Source: Nitrospiria bacterium (GTDB lineage: Bacteria > Nitrospirota > Nitrospiria > JACQBZ01). From it: 64,000 nucleotides of DNA. Positions 26,362 to 35,646 of the stretch are shown here, piece after piece (within the stretch, counting starts at the first letter, position 1; every line of letters begins with the position of its first letter). The stretch lies in NCBI GenBank assembly GCA_035498035.1, contig DATKAN010000026.1:62001-126000 (forward strand), written 5' to 3'. A model generated the notes under the pieces. The model was given only the letters and a program-made list of their open reading frames with translations. It was not told the origin of the DNA and did not search any database. A program made the position numbers and the translations under genes.

Positions 26362-28013
26362 CGGCGACCCCTGAGAAAAGACCACACGAGAAAGCCTCCC
26401 ATGACGATCGCAGCCGTCCAAGCCGTACGGCTTTCGAGCGCGTCTCCTTGATGCTGATAAAATCGGGCAAGGATGAGAAGGACCAGCAAGAAAGCCCCCA
26501 GGATGGCGCGGTAAACCAGCCGGTAAAGACTCAATAGGGCCCCGGTGACATCCTCCGATGACATTTGGGTTTTGAATTCACCGCGGTTGGCGAAGTTTAA
26601 AAAAGTCTCGAGAGCCTTCGGAAGCGCCAGAAGAGGCCCGCCGACCTCCAGCCCCGTCTTCCAAAATCGGTCAAACAGGCCCTCTTCCGCTCGGATGAAT
26701 GGAACGGCGAAGGGTTTGGCCAGTTCAATGATATTCAAGTTCGGATCCAGTTTGGAATTAATCCCGTTCAACATCCCCAGCGTACGCCAGATCAGGATGA
26801 AGTTGTTGGGAATCTGAAGGGCCGAGGAGATGCTGAAGATCTGCTGCAGGTCATGGGCGATATCGCCGATCCCGATCTCCTGAAAAGCCTTAGGGGAGAT
26901 GTCGCGGTATTTCTCGATGAAGAAGGCCGCAACCTTTTCGATCGCTTGGTGATCCCCGGTCCGGTCGATGAAGCCGAGATCCGCCAGTCCCTGGACAATG
27001 CGGGGGATATCCCGGTCGATGATTCCACCGACCGTGATCTTGATCCCTTCCCGCATGGCGGGGGTAAGGGACTGCATCAGGCCGAAGTCGACGAAAACCA
27101 AAACCGGTTCGCGGGACCGGCCGTCCGGCGCGGTCCGGCCCGGTCGAACGAATAAATTTCCGGGATGCGGATCCCCGTGAAGAAACCGGTGCGCGAACAA
27201 CTGCTTCATGTAGGACTCCATCAGGAGTCGCGCCAGGGCCGGGAGCTCCACGCCGGCGGCCCGAATCGCCTCGAACTCGGTGATCTTGATCCCTTCCACG
27301 AATTCCAGGGTCAGGACATGCGGCGTAGTGTAGTCCCAGATCACCTTCGGGACGACGATCCGGTCGTCCCCGTCGAAATTTTGATGAAACCGCTCCGCAT
27401 TTCGCGCTTCTTGAATATAGTTTAACTCCTGTTGTAGGATGCGCGTAAATTCCTGGTAGAGGATATCGAAACGGATCTGGCGGAGGAATCGTTGAAGAAA
27501 CCCAGACGCCCACCGCGCGGCGCGAAGATCCGCTTGAACGATCCTCCGGATACCGGGGTACTGAATCTTGACCGCCACCCTTCGTCCGTCATTCAGAACA
27601 GCCTCGTGAACCTGTCCCAGCGAGGCGGCCGCGATCGGAATCTCATGAAAGGTTGAAAATACCTCCTCAGGATTCCTTCCCAGGTCTTCCCGAAGACGTC
27701 GTTTGATCAATGTGTAATCGGCCGGAGGGATCGCATCCTGGAGCCGGGCCAGAATTCTGGTGTACTCCTCCGGTAAAAGGTCGACCCGGGCGCTCATAAA
27801 CTGTCCGAGCTTGATCAAGATGCCTTTATGATCGATCGCCAGCCGACACAGGCGGTCGGCCTTTTTTTGATGCAGACGAGAACGCCGCCGACGGAGGGTC
27901 TCTTCGCCGTAGAACGGCGAGCACCAGAAATGGACGCGGTAGGCGACGGCGACATCGATTGCAAAGAGAAGAATCCGGATGACCCGAAGGCCCAGGTGGG
28001 AACGGAACAACAC
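26358..28013 (-). CDS. ABC1/UbiB-family atypical protein kinase
   Basis: 551 aa, GTG start with GAGGAG 7 nt upstream. Family marks are present: KxGQ motif (IKLGQFMSARVDLLPEE), the Ala-rich loop AAASLGQVHEA, VAVKIQYPG, HGDPHPGNLF and DFG (VFVDFGLM). Two membrane helices close the protein (about 505-530 and 535-550), as in UbiB. UbiB is an ATPase that supports ubiquinone biosynthesis or lipid handling at the membrane. No ubi or men genes are near, so the quinone link is inference. It is first in an operon with the HEAT and coiled-coil proteins. Confidence 0.87.
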   Translation of the reverse strand: MLFRSHLGLRVIRILLFAIDVAVAYRVHFWCSPFYGEETLRRRRSRLHQKKADRLCRLAIDHKGILIKLGQFMSARVDLLPEEYTRILARLQDAIPPADYTLIKRRLREDLGRNPEEVFSTFHEIPIAAASLGQVHEAVLNDGRRVAVKIQYPGIRRIVQADLRAARWASGFLQRFLRQIRFDILYQEFTRILQQELNYIQEARNAERFHQNFDGDDRIVVPKVIWDYTTPHVLTLEFVEGIKITEFEAIRAAGVELPALARLLMESYMKQLFAHRFLHGDPHPGNLFVRPGRTAPDGRSREPVLVFVDFGLMQSLTPAMREGIKITVGGIIDRDIPRIVQGLADLGFIDRTGDHQAIEKVAAFFIEKYRDISPKAFQEIGIGDIAHDLQQIFSISSALQIPNNFILIWRTLGMLNGINSKLDPNLNIIELAKPFAVPFIRAEEGLFDRFWKTGLEVGGPLLALPKALETFLNFANRGEFKTQMSSEDVTGALLSLYRLVYRAILGAFLLVLLILARFYQHQGDALESRTAWTAAIVMGGFLVWSFLRGRR

Positions 28014-28037
28014 AAACTGCTCCTCAGTGAAAAGTCT

Positions 28038-28066
28038 TGTATATCACACGCTCCGGTGAGAGTCAA
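28038..28066 (-). promoter_or_regulatory. sigma-70-type promoter of the UbiB-HEAT operon
   Basis: Minus strand: TTGACT (28066-28061), 17-nt spacer, TATACA (28043-28038). It lies 25 bp upstream of the GTG start at 28013. Confidence 0.65.
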
Positions 28067-28499
28067 CGCCGACATCACCGGGCGTGTTACCCGTTCAAAG
28101 AATCGATCCCAGCCGAATACCGCCGCTCATTCCAAGTCCGAACAAGGTTTGTCTTTTTCATGGTGAATGGCGTCACGGAGAGGAGCATGGGTGTTGACAA
28201 GCTATTTTAGATATGACAAATTATCTCTCAGTTGAATCGACGCCCCATATCCTCAAACAAGATCCCCCCCCGGCTTAGAGGCTGGAGAACATTCAAATGA
28301 TCAGGAAGATCACTAATAATTTAGATGTGTTAGAGACGTTTTGTTGAGAGGACGGGATGATCTGCCGGAAACGACTCCTCAGAGTCACCCTTCCGGTAAT
28401 TATAAGATGACAGTTGCCTCGATTTTCCGAGGGCCAGATTCCAGGAATCCCCTCGCTTTAAGGTCGGGGGTTTAAAACGAGGACATAGGGTGTTTCTAT
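28067..28499. other. non-coding region upstream of the gsp operon with several inverted repeats
   Basis: No supportable gene. The clearest structure is 28365-28396: outer stem CCGGAA/TTCCGG, inner stem GACTC/GAGTC, loop CTCA. Others are TGATC/GATCA near 28298-28312 and CCTCG/CGAGG at 28417-28432. A TTGACA at 28194-28199 has only a poor -10 (around 28218). The region is more AT-rich than the flanking genes. Confidence 0.4.
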
Positions 28500-28528
28500 T
28501 TGAACTTTCTCAAGAAAACGTCTATAAT
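28500..28528 (+). promoter_or_regulatory. sigma-70-type promoter of the gsp operon
   Basis: TTGAAC (28500-28505), 17-nt spacer, perfect TATAAT (28523-28528). Predicted start is about 28535, leaving a leader of about 54 nt before gspC. Confidence 0.72.
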
Positions 28529-28588
28529 TAATTGACTCAAAGGCTCGTTCATCGGACCCGGCATGGCCGGTAAGCGGAGGTGCTCACC

Positions 28589-29473
28589 ATGAAAAGATAT
28601 CTTTGGACCCTAAATATTCTATTTCTTCTGGGTTTCAGTTATTTTGTCGCTGATCTGGTGAGTCTATTTATCGGCCGCCAACTGGATTTGCCGGCCCGTT
28701 CACCCGCGGTGGAATGGGCCGCTACGACCGAGGCGCAGGTGAAACCGACGACCGAGGTCTACTCCTCCATTGTGGACCGGAATATTTTTGGGATCAAACC
28801 AGCCTCGGCCATCGCTCCCCCCCAAGCGGTGGCGCCTGAGCCGGTTCAACTGCCGCCGCTCCGGGTCCGGCTGGTGGGAACGAGCGTGGGCGAGGCCGAC
28901 GAATCCCTTGCCGTGATCGAGGACTTGGGGACGAAGGAACAGCGTGTTTATCACATCGACGACCTCCTCGAACCGGATGCGAAGCTGATTGAGGTCGAGC
29001 GAAATGAAGTTACGTTTCTACGCGGGAAGATTCGGGAGACCGTAACGGTTGAGGAGGGGGACACCCCGACCCAAACGCCGCCGGGCCAGTCCCTTTTAGG
29101 CCGGCCCGCATCCGCGGTTCCCGCCGTGATCCCCCGGTCGACAGGAACTCAGAACAGTTGGGTTCTGGACAAGCAGGAAGTGGCGTCCGCCCTCGAAAAT
29201 CTACCGCAGCTTTTGACCAAAGCCCGGGTGGTACCTGACCTTACCCCGGATGGTAAAAGCGACGGATTCCGGATCGTCTCGATCGCGCCCGCCAGTTTTT
29301 ATGAACGGATCGGGCTACGGAACGGGGATGTGATTCAACGCATCAACGGAATCGAGGTGAAGGATCCCCAGTCGTTTATGCAGGTCTTCACACAACTCAA
29401 GGATGAGACCAACATCTCGATGGACTTGATGCGGAATAACCAAAAAGAGTCGTTCTCCTATGAGATTCGTTGA
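28589..29473 (+). CDS. gspC: type II secretion inner-membrane protein GspC
   Basis: 294 aa. One N-terminal membrane helix (about 7-28), a homology region (about 60-150; YSSIVDRNIFGIKP, then VRLVGTSVGEADESLAVIED), a linker, and a C-terminal PDZ domain (about 200-294; GFRIVSIAPASFYERIGLRNGD). GspC links the inner-membrane platform to the secretin. The ATG at 28589 has GGAGG 8 nt upstream; a GTG at 28580 is less likely because it overlaps that site. First gene of the gsp operon. Confidence 0.9.
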   Translation: MKRYLWTLNILFLLGFSYFVADLVSLFIGRQLDLPARSPAVEWAATTEAQVKPTTEVYSSIVDRNIFGIKPASAIAPPQAVAPEPVQLPPLRVRLVGTSVGEADESLAVIEDLGTKEQRVYHIDDLLEPDAKLIEVERNEVTFLRGKIRETVTVEEGDTPTQTPPGQSLLGRPASAVPAVIPRSTGTQNSWVLDKQEVASALENLPQLLTKARVVPDLTPDGKSDGFRIVSIAPASFYERIGLRNGDVIQRINGIEVKDPQSFMQVFTQLKDETNISMDLMRNNQKESFSYEIR

Positions 29474-31262
29474 GGGGACGGCGAACGGTTCGCGTCTGTT
29501 CCGCCCTCTAAAACGAGTCCAAACGATTCGAATGCGGAGTTGCATGCCGATCGTTCATTTTGTTCCATGGGTTTTCGGGTTGTTCATGGGAATTGGGGCC
29601 TTTCTCCCGGTGGACCTTGCGGCCGATGCCCGAGCTCAAGAAACCCCCGCGATTCCATCTCCCCCGTCTTCATCTTCGAAACCGGAGTCGGTGAAACCCT
29701 CCACGGGAGGAGTCGTTACACCGTCTCAAGAAAAACAGGCGAACCCGTCTCTTCCTGCTCCATCTCAATTGCCGGAACCGCCAAAACCGTCCAAGGAAGA
29801 GATCCCTTCCTCGTCTCAAGAACAGCCGGCGAACCCATCTCTCCCCTCACCACCTCCGACGCCGACGCTGCCGAAGCCGACGAAGGACCGGCTCATCACC
29901 CTCGATTTCAACAACGTTGACCTTCCGGTCTTCGTGAAATTTGTCAGTGAAATCATTGGGAAAAACTTCATTATTGATGAACGGGTCCGTGGAAAGGTGA
30001 CCATTTTTTCTCCCTCAAAAATCTCGGTGGACAAAGTCTACCAAGTTTTTCAATCGGTCATGGAAATCAAGGGCCTCACAGCCGTCCCGGCCGGTGAAAT
30101 GATTCAGATTCTTCCGGCATCGGAAGTGCCCCCGGAGCGAGATATCAATGTGTATTATCTTGAAAACGCCAATGCGGAGGAAGCGGCCAAACTGCTTACA
30201 AGCTTGGCGACCCGGACCGCCGCCCCGCCCGTCCCCGGCCGCCCTGCCGGCAAATCCCCGGGGGAGTTTGAGGGAACGGTTCAAATCATACCGGACAAGG
30301 CGACCAACGCCTTGCTAATCACGGCTTCCCCAAAAGATTACGAAATGCTAAAGGAAGTGATCAAAAAAATTGATGTGCGTCGACGCCAGGTCTATGTCGA
30401 GGCCGTGATCATGGAGGTTGCACAGGACAAACTGCGGCAATTGGGAACCCAATTAGGTGCGTTGGGCGGCTACCAGACAAACAATCAAAATGTCACGATT
30501 TACGGTTCGGCCAATGAGGACCTCTCCGAACTTGCCAACTTGACGAACATAACGGGGGTGGCGGGGGGTACGGGGGGAGGATTGAATCTTGCGCTTAGCA
30601 CCGTGAATGTCAAGATCCTCCTTTCGGCGTTGGAGAGTGCGACGGATACGAATGTGCTGTCCACGCCGCAAATCTTGACGACCAACAACCAGAAGGCCAA
30701 GATCGTCGTCGCCCAAAATGTTCCCTTTATCACCGGGAACAATCAGACGGTCGGCGGGGTGACGCAAACGCAGATCACCCGTCAGGACGTCGGTGTAACG
30801 CTTGAATTGACACCCGAAATCCTGGAGGGAGATCGCGTCCGCATGGATGTCCGCCAAGAAATCTCCAGTCTCGCCGACACTCCGCAGGCGGTTCTGATCC
30901 AGTTGGGGCCCACCACGAACAAACGGGAGGCGACGACGACGGTGATTGTGGACAATCACCAAACGGTGGTGATCGGGGGCCTGATGCGGGACGACATAAA
31001 CAACACCACAACGAAGATCCCTCTTCTGGGAGATATCCCGCTGATTGGTTGGTTGTTTAAGTATCAGTCCAAGCATGTTACCAAAGCGAATCTCCTCATT
31101 TTTCTCACCCCACATGTTGTCCATGACAATAATGACCTGGATTCACTCCGGCAGCAGAAAACGGAGTACATGAAAACGCATTTGGTAAAAGAGGCCCTGC
31201 GAGATCAAACGCTGACCGGAGAATTTCTGAACAGCATCAACCCCCCCCAGAACAAGAGGTAG
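29460..31262 (+). CDS. gspD: type II secretion outer-membrane secretin GspD (short form)
   Basis: 600 aa. Signal peptide (starting here or at Met-25), a Pro/Ser-rich linker (about 55-142) with two near copies of QEKQANPSLPAPS / QEQPANPSLPSPP, an N0 domain (about 145-215), one further N domain (228-307), then the secretin core (310-555) with the signature QTVVIGGLMRDD...PLLGDIPLIGWLFK. Usual GspD has N0-N1-N2-N3; here two repeats are missing and the one left (ending QVYVEAVIMEV) looks like N3. It forms the outer-membrane channel. It overlaps gspC by 14 bp if the first ATG is used. Confidence 0.92.
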   Translation: MRFVEGTANGSRLFRPLKRVQTIRMRSCMPIVHFVPWVFGLFMGIGAFLPVDLAADARAQETPAIPSPPSSSSKPESVKPSTGGVVTPSQEKQANPSLPAPSQLPEPPKPSKEEIPSSSQEQPANPSLPSPPPTPTLPKPTKDRLITLDFNNVDLPVFVKFVSEIIGKNFIIDERVRGKVTIFSPSKISVDKVYQVFQSVMEIKGLTAVPAGEMIQILPASEVPPERDINVYYLENANAEEAAKLLTSLATRTAAPPVPGRPAGKSPGEFEGTVQIIPDKATNALLITASPKDYEMLKEVIKKIDVRRRQVYVEAVIMEVAQDKLRQLGTQLGALGGYQTNNQNVTIYGSANEDLSELANLTNITGVAGGTGGGLNLALSTVNVKILLSALESATDTNVLSTPQILTTNNQKAKIVVAQNVPFITGNNQTVGGVTQTQITRQDVGVTLELTPEILEGDRVRMDVRQEISSLADTPQAVLIQLGPTTNKREATTTVIVDNHQTVVIGGLMRDDINNTTTKIPLLGDIPLIGWLFKYQSKHVTKANLLIFLTPHVVHDNNDLDSLRQQKTEYMKTHLVKEALRDQTLTGEFLNSINPPQNKR

Positions 31263-31270
31263 TTTCGTCC

Positions 31271-32983
31271 ATGTCCAGCCCGTGGCAACGCATCGGTCAG
31301 ATTCTTCAAGAGAAGTATGCCGTTTCTGCCGAACAGATCCGAGAGGCCTTGGCCCAGCAACTGGAAAAAGGCGGGCTGCTCGGCGAGGTCTTGGTCCGAA
31401 TGCGCGCGGTTAAGGAGAGCGAGGTTCTGGAGGCATTGGGCCGTCAGTTTCATCTTCCCTGCCTTCCGGACCTAGTCCCGACCCAGGTGGATCCCGTACT
31501 CCTTTCCAAAATCCCGATCGGGTTTGCCAAACGATACGAGATTCTCCCCATTCGTGAGGAGAACGGCCGTGTTATGACGGCCACGGCCAATCCGCTCCAG
31601 ATCTCCGCATTGGACGATGCCCGCCTTTTGCTGGCTCGCGATGTTCAGCCTGTTCTGGTCTCCGCCAAGACGATTTTAAATTGCATCAACCAAGTCTATG
31701 ACCGTGCGTCCGATACCGCTCAACAGGTGATCGAGGACTTGAGCACAGAAAGCCTGGACCTCCTGGCCAGCGAGCTCCAGGAGCCTGTGGATCTTCTGGA
31801 AGCCACGGACGAAGCGCCGATCATCCGCTTGGTGAACTCAACCTTGTTCCAGGCCGTGAAGGACCGGGCGAGCGACATTCACATAGAGCCGTTTGAACGC
31901 GACTTGGAGATCCGGTACCGGATCGATGGAATCATGTACAAGATTCTGACGCCCCCGAAGCGGTTTCAATCCAGCATCATTTCTCGGATCAAGATCATGG
32001 CCGGATTGAATATCGCCGAGAAGCGTCTGCCCCAGGACGGTCGGATCGGGATCAAGATCGCCGGTCGGGATGTCGACATCCGCGTCTCGGTCATTCCCAC
32101 GGCCCATGGCGAGCGGGTTGTCTTGCGGCTTCTGGACAAAAGCACCAGTCTTTTGAATCTCGAGGACATCGGTCTGACGAAGGAGGACCGGGAGACGATG
32201 TTTCATTTGATTCAGCTCAGCCACGGCATCTTGCTGGTCACGGGACCGACCGGAAGCGGAAAGACGACGACACTGTATGCGGCGTTGAACCGGATTAACT
32301 CCCCCGACAAAAACATCATCACCATTGAGGATCCCATCGAGTATCAGCTCAAGGGAATCGGACAAATGCAGGTCAATCCCAAAATCAACTTGACCTTCGC
32401 CAACGGTCTCCGTTCCATACTCCGCCAGGACCCGGACGTGATCATGGTGGGAGAAATCCGGGACGCCGAGACGGCCGAGATCGCGATTCATGCGTCGCTG
32501 ACCGGCCATCTGGTTTTTTCGACGCTTCACACCAACGATACGGCGGGGGCCATCACGCGTCTAATCGACATGGGGATCGAACCCTTTCTGGTCGCCTCCT
32601 CCGTGGTCGCGATCTTTGCTCAGCGGTTGGTGCGATTGCTCTGTCCGGACTGTCGTCAGGCTTACTCTCCCACGCCGCAGGAGTCGTCCAAGTTGGGATT
32701 GAAAAGCGGCACGAGGCCGCCGACCTTTTATCGTGCGGTGGGTTGTGCCCGCTGCAAGAGGACCGGATACCACGGACGGACCGGAATTTACGAAATTCTT
32801 CTGATCGATGACGAAATCCGCCAGATGGTCTTGGGCAAGGTCGATTCCAACCGGATCAAAAATCGCGCCATCGAGAAGGGAATGCTGACTCTCCGGGATG
32901 ATGGTGCGCGGAAAGTCATGGAGGGCACCACTACGTTGGAGGAGGTGCTGCGCGTGACCCAGGAAGAGCTGGTGGTAGGGTAA
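31271..32983 (+). CDS. gspE: type II secretion ATPase GspE
   Basis: 570 aa. N-terminal MshEN-type domain, then the ATPase core: Walker A GPTGSGKTTT, PDVIMVGEIRDAET, TGHLVFSTLHTND. A tetracysteine zinc element (CPDC ... CARC, about residues 458-497) marks GspE/PilB enzymes. It is clearly paralogous to PilB at 6066; position between gspD and gspF assigns it to secretion. Confidence 0.94.
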   Translation: MSSPWQRIGQILQEKYAVSAEQIREALAQQLEKGGLLGEVLVRMRAVKESEVLEALGRQFHLPCLPDLVPTQVDPVLLSKIPIGFAKRYEILPIREENGRVMTATANPLQISALDDARLLLARDVQPVLVSAKTILNCINQVYDRASDTAQQVIEDLSTESLDLLASELQEPVDLLEATDEAPIIRLVNSTLFQAVKDRASDIHIEPFERDLEIRYRIDGIMYKILTPPKRFQSSIISRIKIMAGLNIAEKRLPQDGRIGIKIAGRDVDIRVSVIPTAHGERVVLRLLDKSTSLLNLEDIGLTKEDRETMFHLIQLSHGILLVTGPTGSGKTTTLYAALNRINSPDKNIITIEDPIEYQLKGIGQMQVNPKINLTFANGLRSILRQDPDVIMVGEIRDAETAEIAIHASLTGHLVFSTLHTNDTAGAITRLIDMGIEPFLVASSVVAIFAQRLVRLLCPDCRQAYSPTPQESSKLGLKSGTRPPTFYRAVGCARCKRTGYHGRTGIYEILLIDDEIRQMVLGKVDSNRIKNRAIEKGMLTLRDDGARKVMEGTTTLEEVLRVTQEELVVG

Positions 32984-32989
32984 CGGACG

Positions 32990-34252
32990 ATGGCGGTTTA
33001 CGAGTACAAGGGCCTGACCACTGAAGGCCGGGATATTTCCGGCATCATCGACGCGGATAGTCCCAAGACCGCGCGGGCAAAACTCCGGCAGTCGGGCATC
33101 TATCCGACCGATGTTGTAGAAGGCGCCGGCGAGGTGTCGTACGGGGCCGGATCCTCAATCCAAACGGACCGTTCCGGTCAGCCTCTTTCTTGGCGGTCGC
33201 GCATCCGGGTGGCGGAGCGGGTTGGAATGATGGAAGTCTCCCTGATGACCCGCCATCTCGCGACATTGACCGCAGCGAAACTCCCTTTGATGGAAGCCCT
33301 CTCCGCCCTGATGGATCAACTGGAAAAAGGTGAGTTGAAACGGATCGTGGCGGGGATTCGCGAACGGGTCAAGGAAGGCAGCTCCCTGGCGGTGGCGCTC
33401 GCGCAATACCCGTCCGTGTTTTCGGAAATCTATATCAATATGGTACGGGCGGGGGAGGCGAGCGGCACCCTGGATGGCATGCTTCTCCGACTGGCGGATT
33501 ACCTTGAATACCAGGTCAAGCTTCGCAACCAACTCATCGCCACGCTGACCTATCCCTTGTTCATGGTGGTCATCGGGGGTCTGATCCTGTTCGGACTGGT
33601 CACCTTTGTCGTTCCCAAGATCACACTGATTTTTGAGGAAGTGCATCAGGTTCTGCCGCTTCCGACGGTTATCCTCATTGCGGTTAGCCATTTCCTGAAC
33701 GGCTACTGGTGGGTCATCCTGTTGGCGGGGGCCCTGGGAATCTTCGCCCTGCAGCAATACATCAAGACGCCGGCGGGCCGGATTCAGTATGATCGCTTCC
33801 TGCTGCGGATGCCGGTCATGGGCCGGGTGACCCTCATGGTGGCCATTTCGCGTTTTACGCGGACGCTCAGTACGCTGCTCACCAGCGGCGTCCCCTTGCT
33901 TCAGGCCTTGGATGTGGTCCGAAACGTGGTTCAAAACGCGGTATTGGCCGAGGCCATCGATCGGGCCCGACAAAACATCGGCGAGGGACAGAGCCTGGCC
34001 GAACCCCTTAGAAAGAGCGGGATGTTTCCTCCGCTTGTGACGCACATGATCGCCGTCGGCGAGAAGAGCGGGGAACTGGAGCCGATGCTGATCAAGGTTT
34101 CGGAGGCTTACGACAACGAGGTGGAAGCGATTATCGGCACGCTGACGGCCCTCCTCACGCCGGTGATGATTCTGGTGATGGGAGCGATAATCGGATTTAT
34201 CGTGATGGCGATTCTTCTGCCGATCTTTGAACTCAGTCAAATCGTGAGGTAA
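32990..34252 (+). CDS. gspF: type II secretion platform protein GspF
   Basis: 420 aa. Two T2SSF domains (about 85-205 and 290-410) with three membrane helices. The repeat motif occurs as MTRHLATLTAAKLPLMEAL and FTRTLSTLLTSGVPLLQAL. It begins 6 bp after gspE and ends directly against gspG (TAA then ATG). It is about 20 residues longer than PilC because of the linker at residues 45-75. Confidence 0.94.
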   Translation: MAVYEYKGLTTEGRDISGIIDADSPKTARAKLRQSGIYPTDVVEGAGEVSYGAGSSIQTDRSGQPLSWRSRIRVAERVGMMEVSLMTRHLATLTAAKLPLMEALSALMDQLEKGELKRIVAGIRERVKEGSSLAVALAQYPSVFSEIYINMVRAGEASGTLDGMLLRLADYLEYQVKLRNQLIATLTYPLFMVVIGGLILFGLVTFVVPKITLIFEEVHQVLPLPTVILIAVSHFLNGYWWVILLAGALGIFALQQYIKTPAGRIQYDRFLLRMPVMGRVTLMVAISRFTRTLSTLLTSGVPLLQALDVVRNVVQNAVLAEAIDRARQNIGEGQSLAEPLRKSGMFPPLVTHMIAVGEKSGELEPMLIKVSEAYDNEVEAIIGTLTALLTPVMILVMGAIIGFIVMAILLPIFELSQIVR

Positions 34253-34771
34253 ATGATGGTATATGAAGTATCCGATAGGACGCAAGATTTATCCAATTTT
34301 CGAGGCGGCGCATGGTCCGCGCGGACCGCGAGCCGTCCGGGGTTTAAGCGGCGGGAATCCGGATTTACGCTGATTGAGATCATGGTGGTCGTCTTTATTC
34401 TGGCGCTGCTGGCCGGGATCGTCGTCCCCAAAATCATGGGCCGGACGGACGAGGCTCGTCGGACGGCGGCCAAGGTCCAGGTCAAGAACATCGAGGAAGG
34501 GTTGCATCTCTACAAGCTGGACAACGGCGTTTATCCCTCCACGGAACAGGGCCTGCCGGCCCTGGTGTCGGCGCCCACGATCGGCACCATCCCGCAGCAT
34601 TGGCGGGAAGGCGGATACCTCCCCAAGCTGCCCAAGGATCCGTGGGGCCACGATTACGTCTACATCAGTCCGGGTTCTCATGGGGATTACGACTTGATGA
34701 GCTACGGAGGGGACGGCGAGCCGGGGGGGGAAGGAAAGGACGCCGATGTTCAGAGCTGGGATATCGAATAG
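34253..34771 (+). CDS. gspG: major pseudopilin GspG
   Basis: 172 aa. The prepilin cleavage site is RESG|FTLIEIMVVVFI, with Glu at +5 of the mature protein. The mature protein keeps the GspG pattern (YKLDNGVYPSTEQGLPALV; LPKDPWGHDYVYISPG). The leader is about 37 residues, far longer than the usual 6-10, and no in-frame ATG, GTG or TTG lies nearer the cleavage site. It starts immediately after the gspF stop. Confidence 0.92.
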   Translation: MMVYEVSDRTQDLSNFRGGAWSARTASRPGFKRRESGFTLIEIMVVVFILALLAGIVVPKIMGRTDEARRTAAKVQVKNIEEGLHLYKLDNGVYPSTEQGLPALVSAPTIGTIPQHWREGGYLPKLPKDPWGHDYVYISPGSHGDYDLMSYGGDGEPGGEGKDADVQSWDIE

Positions 34772-35276
34772 ACGCGGCTTCACCTATCTCGAACTGGCCG
34801 TCGTGATGCTGATCCTCGGCGTGGTTGTGGCCTTGGCCTTTCCGACGATTCACACGATCGGCTCCAGCGATTTGAGGGTATCGGCCCGCCATCTGGTTCG
34901 GACGGTCTATTTCCTGGCCGATCGGGCCGCAGCGACCAAGCAGGTCTATCGACTGAATTTCGATCTGGACCGGCGGGAGTATTGGGTAGCCGTTCAATCC
35001 GGGGAAGGCGAATTCGTCCAGGTCGACACAAACGTCGTGTCGCGCACGCGATTGCCGGAAATCGTTCGGTTTGCGGATGTGAACACGCTGAAACAGGGTA
35101 AGGTGACGTTGGGAGTGGCCTACGCCGATTTTTATCCTGTGGGTCGTGTGGACAAGACAACGGTTCATTTGACCGATGAGCGGAAAGACAACTTGACGCT
35201 TGTGGTCAACCCGGTCACGGGACGGGTGAAGATTTATGATGGGTATCGAGAAGAGACAACGAACCCGTCCTTCTGA
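34746..35276 (+). CDS. gspH: minor pseudopilin GspH
   Basis: 176 aa. Short basic leader with cleavage site NRRG|FTYLELAVVMLI (Glu at +5), then a hydrophobic helix and a beta-rich GspH/FimT-type domain. It overlaps the end of gspG by 26 bp. Minor pseudopilins H-I-J-K build the tip that primes the pseudopilus. Confidence 0.85.
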   Translation: MFRAGISNRRGFTYLELAVVMLILGVVVALAFPTIHTIGSSDLRVSARHLVRTVYFLADRAAATKQVYRLNFDLDRREYWVAVQSGEGEFVQVDTNVVSRTRLPEIVRFADVNTLKQGKVTLGVAYADFYPVGRVDKTTVHLTDERKDNLTLVVNPVTGRVKIYDGYREETTNPSF

Positions 35277-35646
35277 TCGATTGGGGCACGAGGGTTTCAC
35301 GCTATTAGAGGTGGTCGTTGCGCTTTCCATTCTGGCGGTGACCTTCGTGGTTCTCCTCGGACTCCGGAATCGCGACATCCTTCAGCACCAGGAGGCGCGA
35401 TATATTACCCGGGCCACGCTTCTGGCTCAGAAAAAAATGTCCGAGGTGGAGATGGCGGGCTTTCCGCCGCTCGGCGTGGTCGCCGGCGATTTCCCCGAAC
35501 CGGACGACATATTCAATTGGACCCAAACGGTCACCACAACCCCGTTTGATTTCGCCCGCGAGGTGAATGTTACGGTGACATGGCGAGAGGGCGAAGGTCA
35601 GCAGTCGGTCATTTTGGACACCTTTGTCGTGGATGAAAAATCGTGA
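35236..35646 (+). CDS. gspI: minor pseudopilin GspI
   Basis: 136 aa. Leader of about 20 residues, cleavage site GHEG|FTLLEVVVALSI (Glu at +5). The C-terminal part has the short GspI beta domain (LAQKKMSEVEM; FAREVNVTVTW). It overlaps gspH by 41 bp and gspJ by 4 bp. Confidence 0.88.
   Translation: MMGIEKRQRTRPSDRLGHEGFTLLEVVVALSILAVTFVVLLGLRNRDILQHQEARYITRATLLAQKKMSEVEMAGFPPLGVVAGDFPEPDDIFNWTQTVTTTPFDFAREVNVTVTWREGEGQQSVILDTFVVDEKS

Noticed and set aside
33155-34285. 376-codon open frame antisense to gspF
   Set aside because: Shadow of gspF with biased composition and no family features.
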